This document shows, in pieces, positions 54,459 through 64,000 of a stretch of DNA of 64,000 nt. Each line of letters opens with the position of its first letter. The first letter of the stretch is position 1. A program made the position numbers and the translations under genes. The DNA comes from Gaertneriomyces semiglobifer (taxonomy: Eukaryota; Chytridiomycota; Chytridiomycetes; Spizellomycetales; Spizellomycetaceae), in NCBI GenBank assembly GCA_025558075.1, contig JAHLKF010000003.1:62001-126000 (forward strand), in the 5' to 3' direction. The notes below the pieces were generated by a model. The model was not told the DNA's origin and searched no databases. It saw only the letters and a program-made list of their open reading frames with translations.

Positions 54459-57400
54459 ATGGCAACCGGCACTGTTTTGCCAGACCCTACTGGGGTTTCT
54501 CAGGTTGAGCACATCGAACTCGACGTTGACAAGGCGCGAGATGAACTTCATGTCGTTGGCGCACCAGCCGTCGTCGACATCAAGCCGGAACAATATGTTC
54601 CTGAACCCGACGATGACTCGGTTGATGAGTCCGAAAAATCAAAGAAGAAGAAGAAGAAGGATGAAGAAACTGGTCCTCGGGTGACGTTCTCGCAGCTGTT
54701 CCGTCATGCTGATAAACGAGATGTCTTCTTAATGGTTATTGGGAGTATCTGCGCAATTGCTCATGGAGCAGCTATGCCCTTGATGACTGTAATCTTTTCG
54801 GACATCTTGGCCGCATTTGTGGAGTACGAACCCGGTGATCCGGTGAAAGCGGACGCCCTCCGTCAAAGCGCCTTGGACACTGTTATGTGGTTCTGCATTC
54901 TTGCCATCGCTTGCGCTATCACAGCATACGGACAGATGTCGTTATGGATGTGGAGTGGAGAGAATCAAGTCAAAGTAAGTAAGACGCAAAGAGTGGTGAA
55001 AGGGAATGGAATGATAGCTGGGGCTCATCAGTATTCTATAGCGCATGCGTGAACTTTACTTCCGGGCTATTGTGCGCCAAGATATCGCGTGGTTCGACAA
55101 GACTTCCACTGGCGAACTCACTACTCGCATTACCAATGACATGAACACTATTCAATCAGGAATCTCTGAGAAGATGGGGGCAACCATTCAGAATGTTACC
55201 ACCTTTATCGCTGGTTTTGTTCTCGCTTATGTCCGAGGCTGGCGTCTCGCCCTGGTATTGACAGCCTGCTTCCCATTCCTCGCGGGGGCCGCAGCTGTCA
55301 TGGGAATCATGGTCACCGCGGGAAGCGAGCAAACGAATGATGCATACGCTGCTGCGGGCGGCGTTGCCCAGCAGGTACTTAGTAGCATGAGAACGGTGGT
55401 TGCTTTTGGTGGCCAAGAGCGCGAATCCGCCCGTTACGCCAAACATGTCAAAGCTGCTGAAAAGGCAGCCATGAAGAAATCGATGTACACCGGTTTGGGT
55501 GTCGGTGCCATCAATTTCGTTATATTCGCCATTTATTCCATGTCCTTCTGGTATGGTGCTCGTGAAATTGCAGCTCAACGAATGAATACCGAAGAAGTGG
55601 TCAACTGCTTCTTCGCGCTGATCATTGGAGCGTTCGCCCTTGGAGCAGTTATGCCAAACCTCTCCAGCGCCGCCAACGCGCAGGGTGCGGCGTACAAAGT
55701 TTTCGAAACTATCGACCGTGAATCACCTATTGATGCCTCAAGTTCTGACGGAGAGAAACCTGATAACGTGATAGGCGACATCAACTTTACGGCGATTGAT
55801 TTTCACTATCCATCTCGCTCAGACGTACCAATCCTTCAGAATTTCAGCCTTGAGGTGAAATCAGGTCAAACGGTTGCCCTCGTCGGCGCGTCTGGATCCG
55901 GCAAATCAACAATCGTCAAACTCTTGGAACGCTTCTATAATCCAGTTTCAGGCACCATAAGCCTGGACGGTAGAGATATCTCCTCTTTGAATGTCGCTTG
56001 GCTTCGCCAGCAAATTGGAATTGTCAGTCAGGAGCCTGTCCTGTTTGATACATCCATTCGTAACAACCTGTTGTATGGGCTAATTGACGAACCGGGGCGT
56101 TACGATAAACGGGTATTGGACGACATGGTTGAAACGGCTTGTAAGACCGCAAATGCTTGGACGTTCATACAAGCTCTTCCCGACAAGCTCGAGACGAACG
56201 TTGGCGAAGCTGGATCTATGTTGAGTGGCGGTACGTCAAGCATTGCTTCTGGTCCTTGCATATCAAGTTTTCATGTTCTCGTTCTTTAGGTCAGAAACAA
56301 CGTATCGCAATTGCTCGTGCTGTTCTCCGCAACCCCAAAATCCTTCTATTGGACGAGGCAACGTCCGCGCTCGACACTCAAAGTGAACGTATTGTGCAAG
56401 CAGCGCTCGATTCCGCCGCCAAGGGTCGAACAACTATCGTCATTGCTCATCGCCTGAGCACCATCAAGAATGCAGACCAGATCATCGTCATGGACCGCGG
56501 CGTCATTGTTGAGATGGGAACACACGAGTCTCTAGTTGCCAAGGGTACTGCCTACGCAAAACTGGTGGAAGCTCAAAAATTACGGGGCGCACTCCATGAG
56601 CAGGGTGCCTTGGAGGATACTCACCAAGAGCATGTTGTGTCTACCAGTGAAGGCGAGGTCAAATCCGGTGACGCACCTGTTGTTCTCCACGTAGGATCCA
56701 AGCCGGACGCTCCTGCGCGGAAGGACTCCCTTGAAATCCAACGTAAATTAAGCATTGCCAGCCAAAAGCATGCATTGGACGAAGAAGAGGAAAAGAAGTT
56801 AAAGGAAACAGAGCTGTTAAAATCGCGAAAAGTGGATTTGTGGCGGATTGTGAAAATGAACCGCCCGGAGTGGTGGATTATCATCGTTGGCTTGATTGCC
56901 GCTGCGATCAATGGTACAGTTATGCCGCTATTTGCCGTCTTGTTTTCCGAAATTCTGGCGGTGTTCTACAATCCACCCGAGGTTGTTGAGGAAAAGGCAA
57001 ACCCATGGGCGCTAGGCTTCCTGTTACTCGCAATCGGTGCCACCATTTCAAATTTCGTTCAGATCGGTGGTTTGAGCATAGTTGGTGACAAGCTCACGAC
57101 TCGCCTTCGACAGAAATCTTTTGACGCTATGATTCGCCAAGAAATTGCGTACTTTGACGACGAAACTCACTCCACGGGTGCTTTAACTGCCCGTTTGGCC
57201 GAGGAGGCCACGCTTGTACAGGGCTTAACTGGTCAAAACTTTGCGCAGATTGCTCAACTTGCCGTCAACTTCTCCGTCGGTATCGGCATCGCCTTCGCGT
57301 CGAGTTGGCAAGTCACACTCGTCGTTCTTGCTTGCTGCCCTATGATTGCCTTTGGTGGATATATGGAAATGCAAGCGATGGCTGGCTACTCGGAAAAAAG

Positions 57401-58646
57401 CAAGAAAGCTTACCGGGATTCCAACCAAACTGCAACTGAAACTATTGAACATATCAGAACCGTGCAAAGTCTAACCAAGGAAGAGCATTTTATTCAAGAA
57501 TACATTGGAAAAATCGAAACTCCACATCGTATGGTACTTCGCGGTGCGCTTGTGAGCTCCATAGGCTTTGCAGCCTCGGAAGCGTTGATGTTCATCACCT
57601 ACGCCAGTAAGTGCTTTGTTCGCTGAGTTTGTCGCGGTCATGTAGGTAACGCTATCATCCTAGTTGCTTTCTTCTACTGCTCGCGCTTGATTCTCTGGGG
57701 AACTTACTTGCCCATTGACGTGCTCAAAGCCATGTTTGCTATCGTTTTCGCCGCGATGGCCATTGGTCAGTCAACGCACTTTGCCCCTGACATCGGCAAG
57801 GCCAAGATTGCTGCCATTCACATGTTTGACATCTTGGATCGCGTTCCGGCAATTGACACCTTGTCGGATGCCGGCCAAAAGCCGTCGCAAGTGTCTGGAA
57901 CTGCTGAAGCCAAGCAAGTGCGTTTCGCTTACCCTACTCGGCCAGACGCGCACATTCTTCGTGGAATCGACATAGAAGCGAAACCAGGAGAAACAGTTGC
58001 GCTTGTTGGTCAATCTGGGTGCGGTAAGAGTACCATGCTTGGCTTATTGGAGCGCTGGTACGATGTCACTGGTGGTACTGCTGCTTTCTCCCACCTTGAT
58101 GTTCGTGAGTGGAACGTGAGTTACTTGCGTTCGCAGATGAGTTTGGTCGGTCAAGAACCCGTCCTTTTTGATCTCACCATCAGCGAGAATATCGCCTATG
58201 GAGCGAGAGAAGGCCAGATTCCTTCGGAAGAAGAGATTCAAGCGGCAGCCCGTATGGCGAATATTCACGACTTTATTGTTAGCCTTCCCAAAGGTTACGA
58301 CACAATTGTTGGAGAGAAGGGCGGCCAACTCTCTGGCGGTCAAAAACAGCGCGTTGCCATCGCCCGAGCGCTGCTTCGCCAACCGTCTCTTCTTTTGTTG
58401 GATGAAGCAACGTCGGCCCTGGATTCCACGTCTGAACGGGTTGTCCAGGCTGCTTTGGACAACGCCGCGAAAGGAAGGACTACCATTGTGATTGCTCACC
58501 GACTGTCGACGATTCAAAATGCGGATAGGATTTATGTGTTTAAGGACGGTCGGATCGTAGAAAGTGGTCGACATGGAGAGCTGGTAGAACAGGGCGGGCT
58601 ATATGCTGAGTTGGTTGGGCAGCAGATGTTGGGAGCTGAAAAATGA
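54459..58646 (+). CDS. full-length ABCB (P-glycoprotein/MDR-type) ABC transporter
   Basis: ATP-driven exporter of hydrophobic compounds or peptides, 1334 aa with layout TMD-NBD-TMD-NBD. Exons 54459-54974, 55042-56230, 56290-57606 and 57664-58646; introns 67, 59 and 57 nt. NBD1 has Walker [11 protein letters not shown]-loop [11 protein letters not shown], signature LSGGQKQR (split by the second intron) and Walker [16 protein letters not shown]2 has [27 protein letters not shown] and [12 protein letters not shown], each followed by the H-loop IVIAHRLST. Both sites look competent. Each half has six predicted membrane helices with QDIAWFDK and [20 protein letters not shown] intracellular motifs. 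The short basic [10 protein letters not shown]-terminus suits a plasma-membrane Pgp rather than a half-size mitochondrial type. Substrate is unknown. Confidence 0.97.
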
Positions 58647-58890
58647 TGTGCAAATTAGTTTCGGTTGGCGTATTGGTCTTTCTTCCTCTTGTATGGTTCC
58701 TTTGTTGCTTACGTATTGAAACCTTTAATCGAGTCGTACTCATTGTTCTGCCACTTTACCCGCATTCCTGTCTACCAGTTAATCGTAAGTTCCGTTGGCG
58801 TTGTTCTGACTGGGAGCGCGCACCCCAAATGTTCCTGGCGCACCTTGCTTTTCGAACAGCACAACCATCTGCATCTATAACTTGACCACA

Positions 58891-59778
58891 ATGCCGCCTG
58901 TTACCGATGGTAAGAACTGCGGTGGCTTGGTGGTAGTGCTTGAAAAGCTAAACATTGACAGATACTTTGAACAGAAACTATCATCCGAACTCGCCTGTTA
59001 ATTGATACCCGACCACTCAAAAAGCACATCAAGAATACGATCGCCCTTTGTCATGCTCAGCTTCAGAACAACAACGATGTACATGTTGAGAAGGTTGCCG
59101 AACTGGAGGTGTCCAGTTTGGCAAGTTTGAACGGTGTGGAAGTGTCGTTAAGAAAGCATCAACTCATTCATGACATGAACCTACGAGAAGTCGAAAATTA
59201 CCGGAAAGAGAAGCAATTAACTGGTATGGATACCATTACCCTCAATCCAATACAAGGTCTCATAAAAGAATCTCTAATGTTTCGCAGAGAGCAAAATCAG
59301 TAAGGGTCGTGCCCGAATAGAAGTCTTGAAGGCTCGGCTTGTGGAAGCTCAACAAACCCGTGCAAACAAGCTCTCCTACGATGCACTCGCAGCCAAAATC
59401 ACCGCCCTCCCATCTCGCCCCAAATCACATGCGACAATCAGCCTACTGCGACGAAAGATCGGCACCTTGAAACACCAGACTGCAGAACACAATGGCGCAC
59501 TCGCGCGGCGGACACAGCATTTGAAGGCACTTGTCACGACATTAGAAGGATTGATGAATATGATTGAGGATGAGAAAAAGCAAGAGGAGGATCGAGGGTT
59601 TGACGATGACGACGACGCAGCCAAGGTTGCAACACCTGCGGAAGATGAGGAAGAAGGTGCGTTTATAGAAGAAGAGGCAGAAGCAGCAAAGGGTGAGTGC
59701 GCTTGCAATGTGCTTACTATGGCCAGAACAGAATGAATAAACAGTGCGGCGCTTACAGATGCCATGGACATTGCATAA
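58891..59778 (+). CDS. THOC7: THO complex subunit 7 (THOC7)
   Basis: Coiled-coil subunit of THO/TREX, which couples transcription to mRNA export. Exons 58891-58909, 58975-59223, about 59324-59692 and 59759-59778 give about 218 aa. Family blocks: MPPVTDETIIRTRLLID at the start, then LRKHQLIHDMNLREVENY (the conserved YDMNLREMENY region), and ARLVEAQQTRANKLSYDALA (like RIRKNRQEYDALA). The C-terminus is acidic (DDDDDAAKVA, EEEGAFIEEEAEAAKD), as expected. The junction after EKQLTG is uncertain: the segment GRARIEVLK just upstream of 59324 would also suit the family, so a small extra exon may have been missed within the 100-nt intron. Confidence 0.86.
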
Positions 59779-60147
59779 TGATAATTTAATATGACAGAAG
59801 GGTGGTACCCCATGGCCGATACTTCATCAGAACAGGCTTACTTGTTAGATTCTCAGAATATTTGGACGATCAAAAGCCAGATTTTGGAAGCTGGAACGGG
59901 CGCTGATTGTCAGATGCTGCTCTCCGTGGCAAGCTCAACGTAGCAGGCAGTGTCCCATAGAGCAGATGAGCGCAGAGTTATCTTAAACGAACAACCGCAG
60001 TACACTGCAGTCAGTATTGTACAACTTTTACGTCCGCTACACTATTACCCTTTTCATTTTGGCACCCTTGCCATCAACGTATTCAAAAAAAGGCCTCCTC
60101 TAACATACCACGCACCCGATCCCCATGATAATAACGTTCCCAGCCCT
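59779..60147. other. tail-to-tail intergenic region
   Basis: Between the stop codons of THOC7 and the PP6 gene; 3' flanks only. Confidence 0.6.
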
Positions 60148-61310
60148 TCAAAGGAAATACGGGGCCTCCCTTCTTTGCGGCACAACTCGCTCGTTATCCG
60201 GTACAGCATTGAAAATTTTGAAGCTGGACTCGTTCACATCTAACCCTTCGTTGATTGTCATAATACTGGCCACATTTCCACAACGGTAGCAGTAATTCGG
60301 TGCAGACCAAACCGTGACGAGGTTTTGATCAGTGAACATGTACTTGTAACCTTCTTGAACGAGCTGATGAGCGCGCGCTATAAGAAGTAGCGAGTTTACG
60401 TGGTTGAACTGTTGGAATTTGAGAGAGATAGTGAGATAGCGTTCACGACAAATGCGTGTGCCACACTACGTACCTCCGTTGTAACTTTACTGCCAAATAG
60501 CCATCCAGCACCTCTTGGACTAACTGCCCATGTATCAATATCTTCCGGATCACTCCACATCAAATCACAAAATGCTCCTTCATGTGGAATCTCTTGGCAC
60601 CTCTGAATGGTTCGAATCTGGTCCAATGTCCTGACATCGGGTGATAGTCCACCGTGCACACAGAGTACCCGTCCATCAACTATGGCCGCCAAGGTAAGGT
60701 AGTCAAACACCGAGCAGCAATACTTCCAAACGTTCGCATTTCCATATTTTGTTTGACATTCGTCATAAAACCCGTAGACTTGAGTGATTTGCCGGGATTC
60801 GTGATTCCCTCGCAGAAGCGTGATTTTGTCAGGGTATCTATTCAATATGCTCGTAAGGTAAGGTCGCTATATTTTTCACAATATGCTTCGCGGCGAGAAT
60901 ACCCACCTAGCCTTGAGCACCAGTAGGAGTGTAAATGTTTCCAGAGAATAATAACCCCGATCGACAAAGTCGCCCATAAAGATGTATGATGTCGTTGGGA
61001 CTTCGCCGCCTACTCTAAAGAGCTCCAGAAGGTCGTAGAATTGGCCGTGAATATCACCACAAACCGTGACAGGTGCGGAAACAGGTTGGATATTTGATTC
61101 CTCCATGAGCAGGTCTTTGACCATATCACAGAGGGACTTGATATCGTTCTCCGGTAGATATTGACATGTTTTTATCGTCGTGAGCCATTCGTCTGGTCCT
61201 ACGTTCAAAACTTTGATGAGCGCATGTTCATCTGAGGTGGCCCGATGCAAGCTGATCGTAAGCTTGTCCCGAGTGTCGCCTGCTGGCCTAGACTACATAC
61301 CTCCCGGCAT
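60148..61310 (-). CDS. PPP6C: serine/threonine protein phosphatase 6 catalytic subunit
   Basis: PP2A-like phosphatase of the PP6/Sit4/Ppe1 group, 308 aa. Exons 61310-61301 (only MPG plus one base), 61198-60907, 60837-60474 and 60408-60148; introns 102, 69 and 65 nt. Metal and catalytic motifs are complete: [61 protein letters not shown]. The C-terminus ends PYFL, the methylated tail of PP2A-like enzymes. [14 protein letters not shown] and [15 protein letters not shown] (here [14 protein letters not shown]) sequences point to PP6 rather than PP2A or PP4. It acts with SAPS-type subunits in cell-cycle and growth signalling. The ten-nucleotide first exon was chosen because it is the only ATG with a matching donor and phase. 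Confidence 0.96.
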
Positions 61311-62532
61311 CTCGTCCTACAGATGGCGATATAGGTTCTTTGTTTCTTTCCGCGGCTTTTACTCCGTGCAACTCGCCCAACTGAAGTACGTGTTGATTCC
61401 TCCCCAGTCTTACTAACCAACTCCAGACAACGTGTCCGACCGTTCACTGCCCTTAGAATTGATACCTCCGCTAGCTCTCCGGCTATTTTCTCCAATCGTT
61501 CTCAATCGATTCCCCACTTGCAACTTGTTATGCGGCTCCCCCTTCTTGCAGCCTGTGGATATTCGAAATCTTGTTACCAAAGGGCGTGCGTGGAATCGAC
61601 GACCGAGCCTTTAACGCTTCATTCATTGGTTTATCGATTACACAAGGCAACGGCGGCGATCCGGCTGTCGTTCAGCGCTCACCGCATAACTTGGACCCTG
61701 TCGTACTTTTCATTATGCGCTATCCATACGAGAATGGCCGCCATTGCTCCTGTCGCTTTCTGGGAACGCAGTGCAGGTGCAACTGTTATTATCCTAGTGG
61801 TGTTGGTCATCTTTTGGACAGCGTTTAAATGCGCTGCCTTTGCCGCGTTGGAGGCCGTTGATCACGTGATGAGAACTGTCTCGCGCGAACGCCCGACATT
61901 CGAAGCTGCAGCAACACCGACGACGACGTGCCACTTGCGTATAGAAGTTACTGTGCGAATGGCCCTTAACTTATGCATTCATTGCATAGGTCTCTTTGAT
62001 CTTGCCCTGCTTGGCTTTTGTCTGTTCCAGATCCACGCGCTCGCTCAGTGCGCGCGCAAAGCTCACAGTCCATATCAGACTACTTAGATCTATGCCGCAA
62101 AGTGGTGGACGAGGAGTACTTGTGTGCTATAGTTCGTCGCCCTACCCATTCGGGTTGAGTGCTAAGAGTCGTCTTGTTTGTAACGGCAAATTGAACATCG
62201 ACCAAGTTGATCGTGCAACGACAGTCCGCGCCAAGCACTCTTGGTTTTAGTCCAAGCTGTCCGAGTAATTCGTGCAGAGAACAACCTCTTGCTTCCAACA
62301 TGATGGCTCACACTAAGGAGCCCTGCCAAACAAATCGTCCAGCGTCCTGGTCAACTGTAGCCACGTAGTAAGTTCAAGACTTTGAGGACACGTGACGCTG
62401 CACTGGCGCCGTCAACGCGAAAGCCAAGCTGCTCATCTGTAGAACACATCGTAATATACTTGCGAAACGGAAAGGACCTGCATCCGTTTAGCTAAAACCT
62501 ACCAAATCTTTCAGTTTCTGATATTGTCAAAC
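61311..62532. other. divergent region between PP6 and BAP31 genes
   Basis: Mostly without recognised features, apart from one candidate membrane-protein frame at 61734-62087 listed separately. Upstream regions of PP6 (left) and BAP31 (right). Confidence 0.45.
61734..62087 (+). CDS. candidate small two-helix membrane protein
   Basis: Frame of 117 aa from ATG 61734 (MAAIAPVAFWERS). Two hydrophobic segments are evident: ATVIILVVLVIFWTAFKCAA (residues 13-32) and LCIHCIGLFDLALLGFCLF (about 83-101). Between them is a soluble loop (AVDHVMRTVSRERP). The frame extends upstream to 61518 but that part looks non-coding. No family recognised; hydrophobic frames can arise by chance, so confidence is low. 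Confidence 0.3.
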   Translation: MAAIAPVAFWERSAGATVIILVVLVIFWTAFKCAAFAALEAVDHVMRTVSRERPTFEAAATPTTTCHLRIEVTVRMALNLCIHCIGLFDLALLGFCLFQIHALAQCARKAHSPYQTT

Positions 62533-63430
62533 ATGTCGCTCTTTTATCAGGCCGTTTTCTGCATCTTACTGGCAGAGGTACGTTTGTCGCCCATCAGTAG
62601 ATCGCACTGTCAACACCGCTCATCTTCATGACAAAAAATACTCATTCCTGATACGCCATGTAGATGACTCTGTTCACGATTCTTCTGATTCCCTTGCCGG
62701 GATCAATAAAACGTCCCATGCTGGTATGTGTGCTTCATATTAAGCAAGAGTGCATCGCCCAGTCATACTAACAACCAATCCACGCATGATCAGCAATTCT
62801 TGACGAAATCGCCGCTAACGTCTCAAATCCGCACCTACTCCAAACTTGTCTTTATCTACGTTCTAATCATGTTCCTCGACTCCTTGCGCGGCCTCTACAC
62901 GCGGAGCCACGACAGCCAGCACAACCACCCCGGGCACCACCACGATGCATGTTCCGACGCCTTTGCTCGCTCCAAGCGCCTATATGACCAGCGCAACCTA
63001 TACCTTACCGGAGCTGTCTTATTCCTATCTCTCATCCTCTCGCGCTTCCTCAACATGATCGCCGATGTACTTCAGTCGGAACAAAAGATGGACGTCCTCA
63101 AGTCGCAAGCCGCAAAGCAGAGCAAGGAGTACATGAGACTATTGGATAAAGAAAACACAAAGGACACCGAGGTGGACGCTCTAAAGGAAAAAGTGAAGGA
63201 AGCCGAAAAGGCAATCAAGGAGCTGGATATTGTCAAGAAGCAAGCCAAACAAACCGCCGATGGTACGTGTTGAGGCTTGCATTTTCGCATATCATCTTCA
63301 ACCGTTTGTCTTCACATCCTAATACGTCTATTTTGTCAACCTCATCATAGAATACATGCGTCTCACAGATCGCTACGTAGCCCTTGAACGCAAAACATCT
63401 GGGTTTGATGAGGACTCGAAATCGAAATAA
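62533..63430 (+). CDS. BAP31-like ER membrane protein (Yet family)
   Basis: ER transmembrane chaperone and sorting factor, 217 aa. Exons 62533-62577, 62664-62723, 62794-63262 and 63351-63430, with introns of 86, 70 and 88 nt. Three membrane helices: MSLFYQAVFCILLAEMTLFT (the usual MSL..Y.-type start), SKLVFIYVLIMFLDSLRGLY and NLYLTGAVLFLSLILSRFL. A cytosolic coiled coil follows (EYMRLLDKENTKDTEVDALKE). His-rich residues (QHNHPGHHHD) lie in the loop between helices 2 and 3. The C-terminus ends SKSK, with lysine at -1 and -3, so a KKxx retrieval signal is approximate at best. Yeast Yet1/Yet3 and animal BAP31 have the same layout. Confidence 0.93.
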
Positions 63431-63543
63431 ACTGAATACATGATACCTGGTCCTCGGTTGCCCTTTATCTCTTGGTGTTCATATCTTTACTGTACACATC
63501 ACCAACAACTACACACATTGTCCTAACCGTATTGTCTTAAGAC

Positions 63544-64000
63544 CTACCCTACATACGTAATCAGAATTCGAAGAAACGCCTGTTCGAATCTAGGGACAAG
63601 GACGCAATTAAATACCGAACTCGAATTGGTATCTTGGAAACGGCTGTCAGTAGCGAAGCACTTACTTGGTACTTTCAAAAATTACTCCAACATCTTCACT
63701 CGGACACCGTAAAAAACTCGGTGCAAAAACCATGGCCAGATTGCCAACTCCCATTTTCGTGTGCTTCTCCCATTTTACAAACTCCCGCAGGAAACTCAAC
63801 ATGTACTCCACTACATGCCGGTTATCCTCCGGTATTCTCGTGATGACCTGTCGCGCACGAGGACCTACGCCTCCCATGCCTGACGCTTCCATCTTGCCAA
63901 TTTCGACACAGTCAGCGTAGCACTCTGCGGGTATAAGCGGGGAAGCCAACTCTCGCAAAAACAGTTTCAATAATGATGACGGCACGTTTGGATCAGTGAT
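63544..64000 (-). CDS. RhoGAP-domain protein, 5' part beyond window
   Basis: Only the C-terminal 136 residues are in the window: an exon entering at 64000 and ending at 63666, and a last exon 63619-63544 (46-nt intron). The visible part is the second half of a RhoGAP domain: SSLLKLFLRELASPLIP, IPEDNRHVVEYMLSFLREFV, TKMGVGNLAMVFAPSFLR and, after the splice, FEQAFLRILITY. GAP motifs NLAMVFAPSFLR and KLFLRELASPLI are intact; the arginine finger lies outside the window. The intron is shorter than most here, and the nearer AG sites would give 22 or 33 nt. It is a different gene from the F-BAR/RhoGAP at 8 kb. Confidence 0.86.

Overview
The window reads as nuclear DNA of a zoosporic (flagellated) fungus, most likely a chytrid. 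This is an inference. Genes are split by short GT-AG introns, mostly 50-80 nt. The set mixes typical fungal genes (an APSES factor, a PMT4-type protein O-mannosyltransferase, a fungal mitochondrial K+/H+-exchange family protein) with genes that yeasts lack and flagellated or early-diverging fungi tend to keep: CFAP206, PARN, a Tonsoku-like protein, THOC7, acetate kinase. No bacterial operon, CRISPR array, intact transposon or virus is visible.

Layout. 1-7 kb: APSES-domain transcription factor (cut by the window start), small F-box-like gene, tRNA-Ala, secreted HNH nuclease, single-pass membrane protein. 8-13 kb: F-BAR/DEP/RhoGAP protein, then a broken V-ATPase subunit E gene on the minus strand. 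13.3-14.3 kb: a gene-poor stretch with an imperfect inverted repeat. 15.8-23 kb: secreted Reeler-type protein, acetate kinase, and two identical tRNA-Asn genes with a 10-nt intron, in opposite orientation on either side of a Tonsoku-like TPR gene. 24-37 kb: trypsin-fold protease, PMT4, PARN, a small protein with a UAP56-binding-like motif, a zinc-finger protein, an MBOAT acyltransferase and a RING-CH ubiquitin ligase. 38-50 kb: a candidate small gene behind a strong TATA/Gcn4/E-box promoter, a SWI3/SMARCC subunit, a UBXN1-like protein, PSF3 (GINS), CFAP206 and an unrecognised gene. 50-64 kb: a coiled-coil (possibly HAUS1-like) gene, mitochondrial KHE-family protein, TMEM198-like membrane protein, a full ABCB transporter, THOC7, PP6 phosphatase, BAP31 and a RhoGAP gene cut by the window end.

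The genes are mostly unrelated housekeeping functions, in an ordinary eukaryotic arrangement. Several pairs are head-to-head across 220-310 bp (MBOAT/RING-CH, UBXN1/PSF3, HAUS1-like/KHE) and others are tail-to-tail (PSF3/CFAP206, 54 bp apart). Splice sites were placed by hand from phase, GT-AG ends and family similarity recalled from memory; no search was run. The main uncertain junctions are in the protease gene, the middle of CFAP206, and one junction of THOC7. No convincing new multi-gene system was found. The most unusual observations are the multiply frameshifted VMA4 copy, the Tonsoku-like protein without ankyrin or LRR domains, the tRNA-Asn pair with minimal introns, a possible mitochondrial form of PARN, and the candidate small gene at 38.3 kb.
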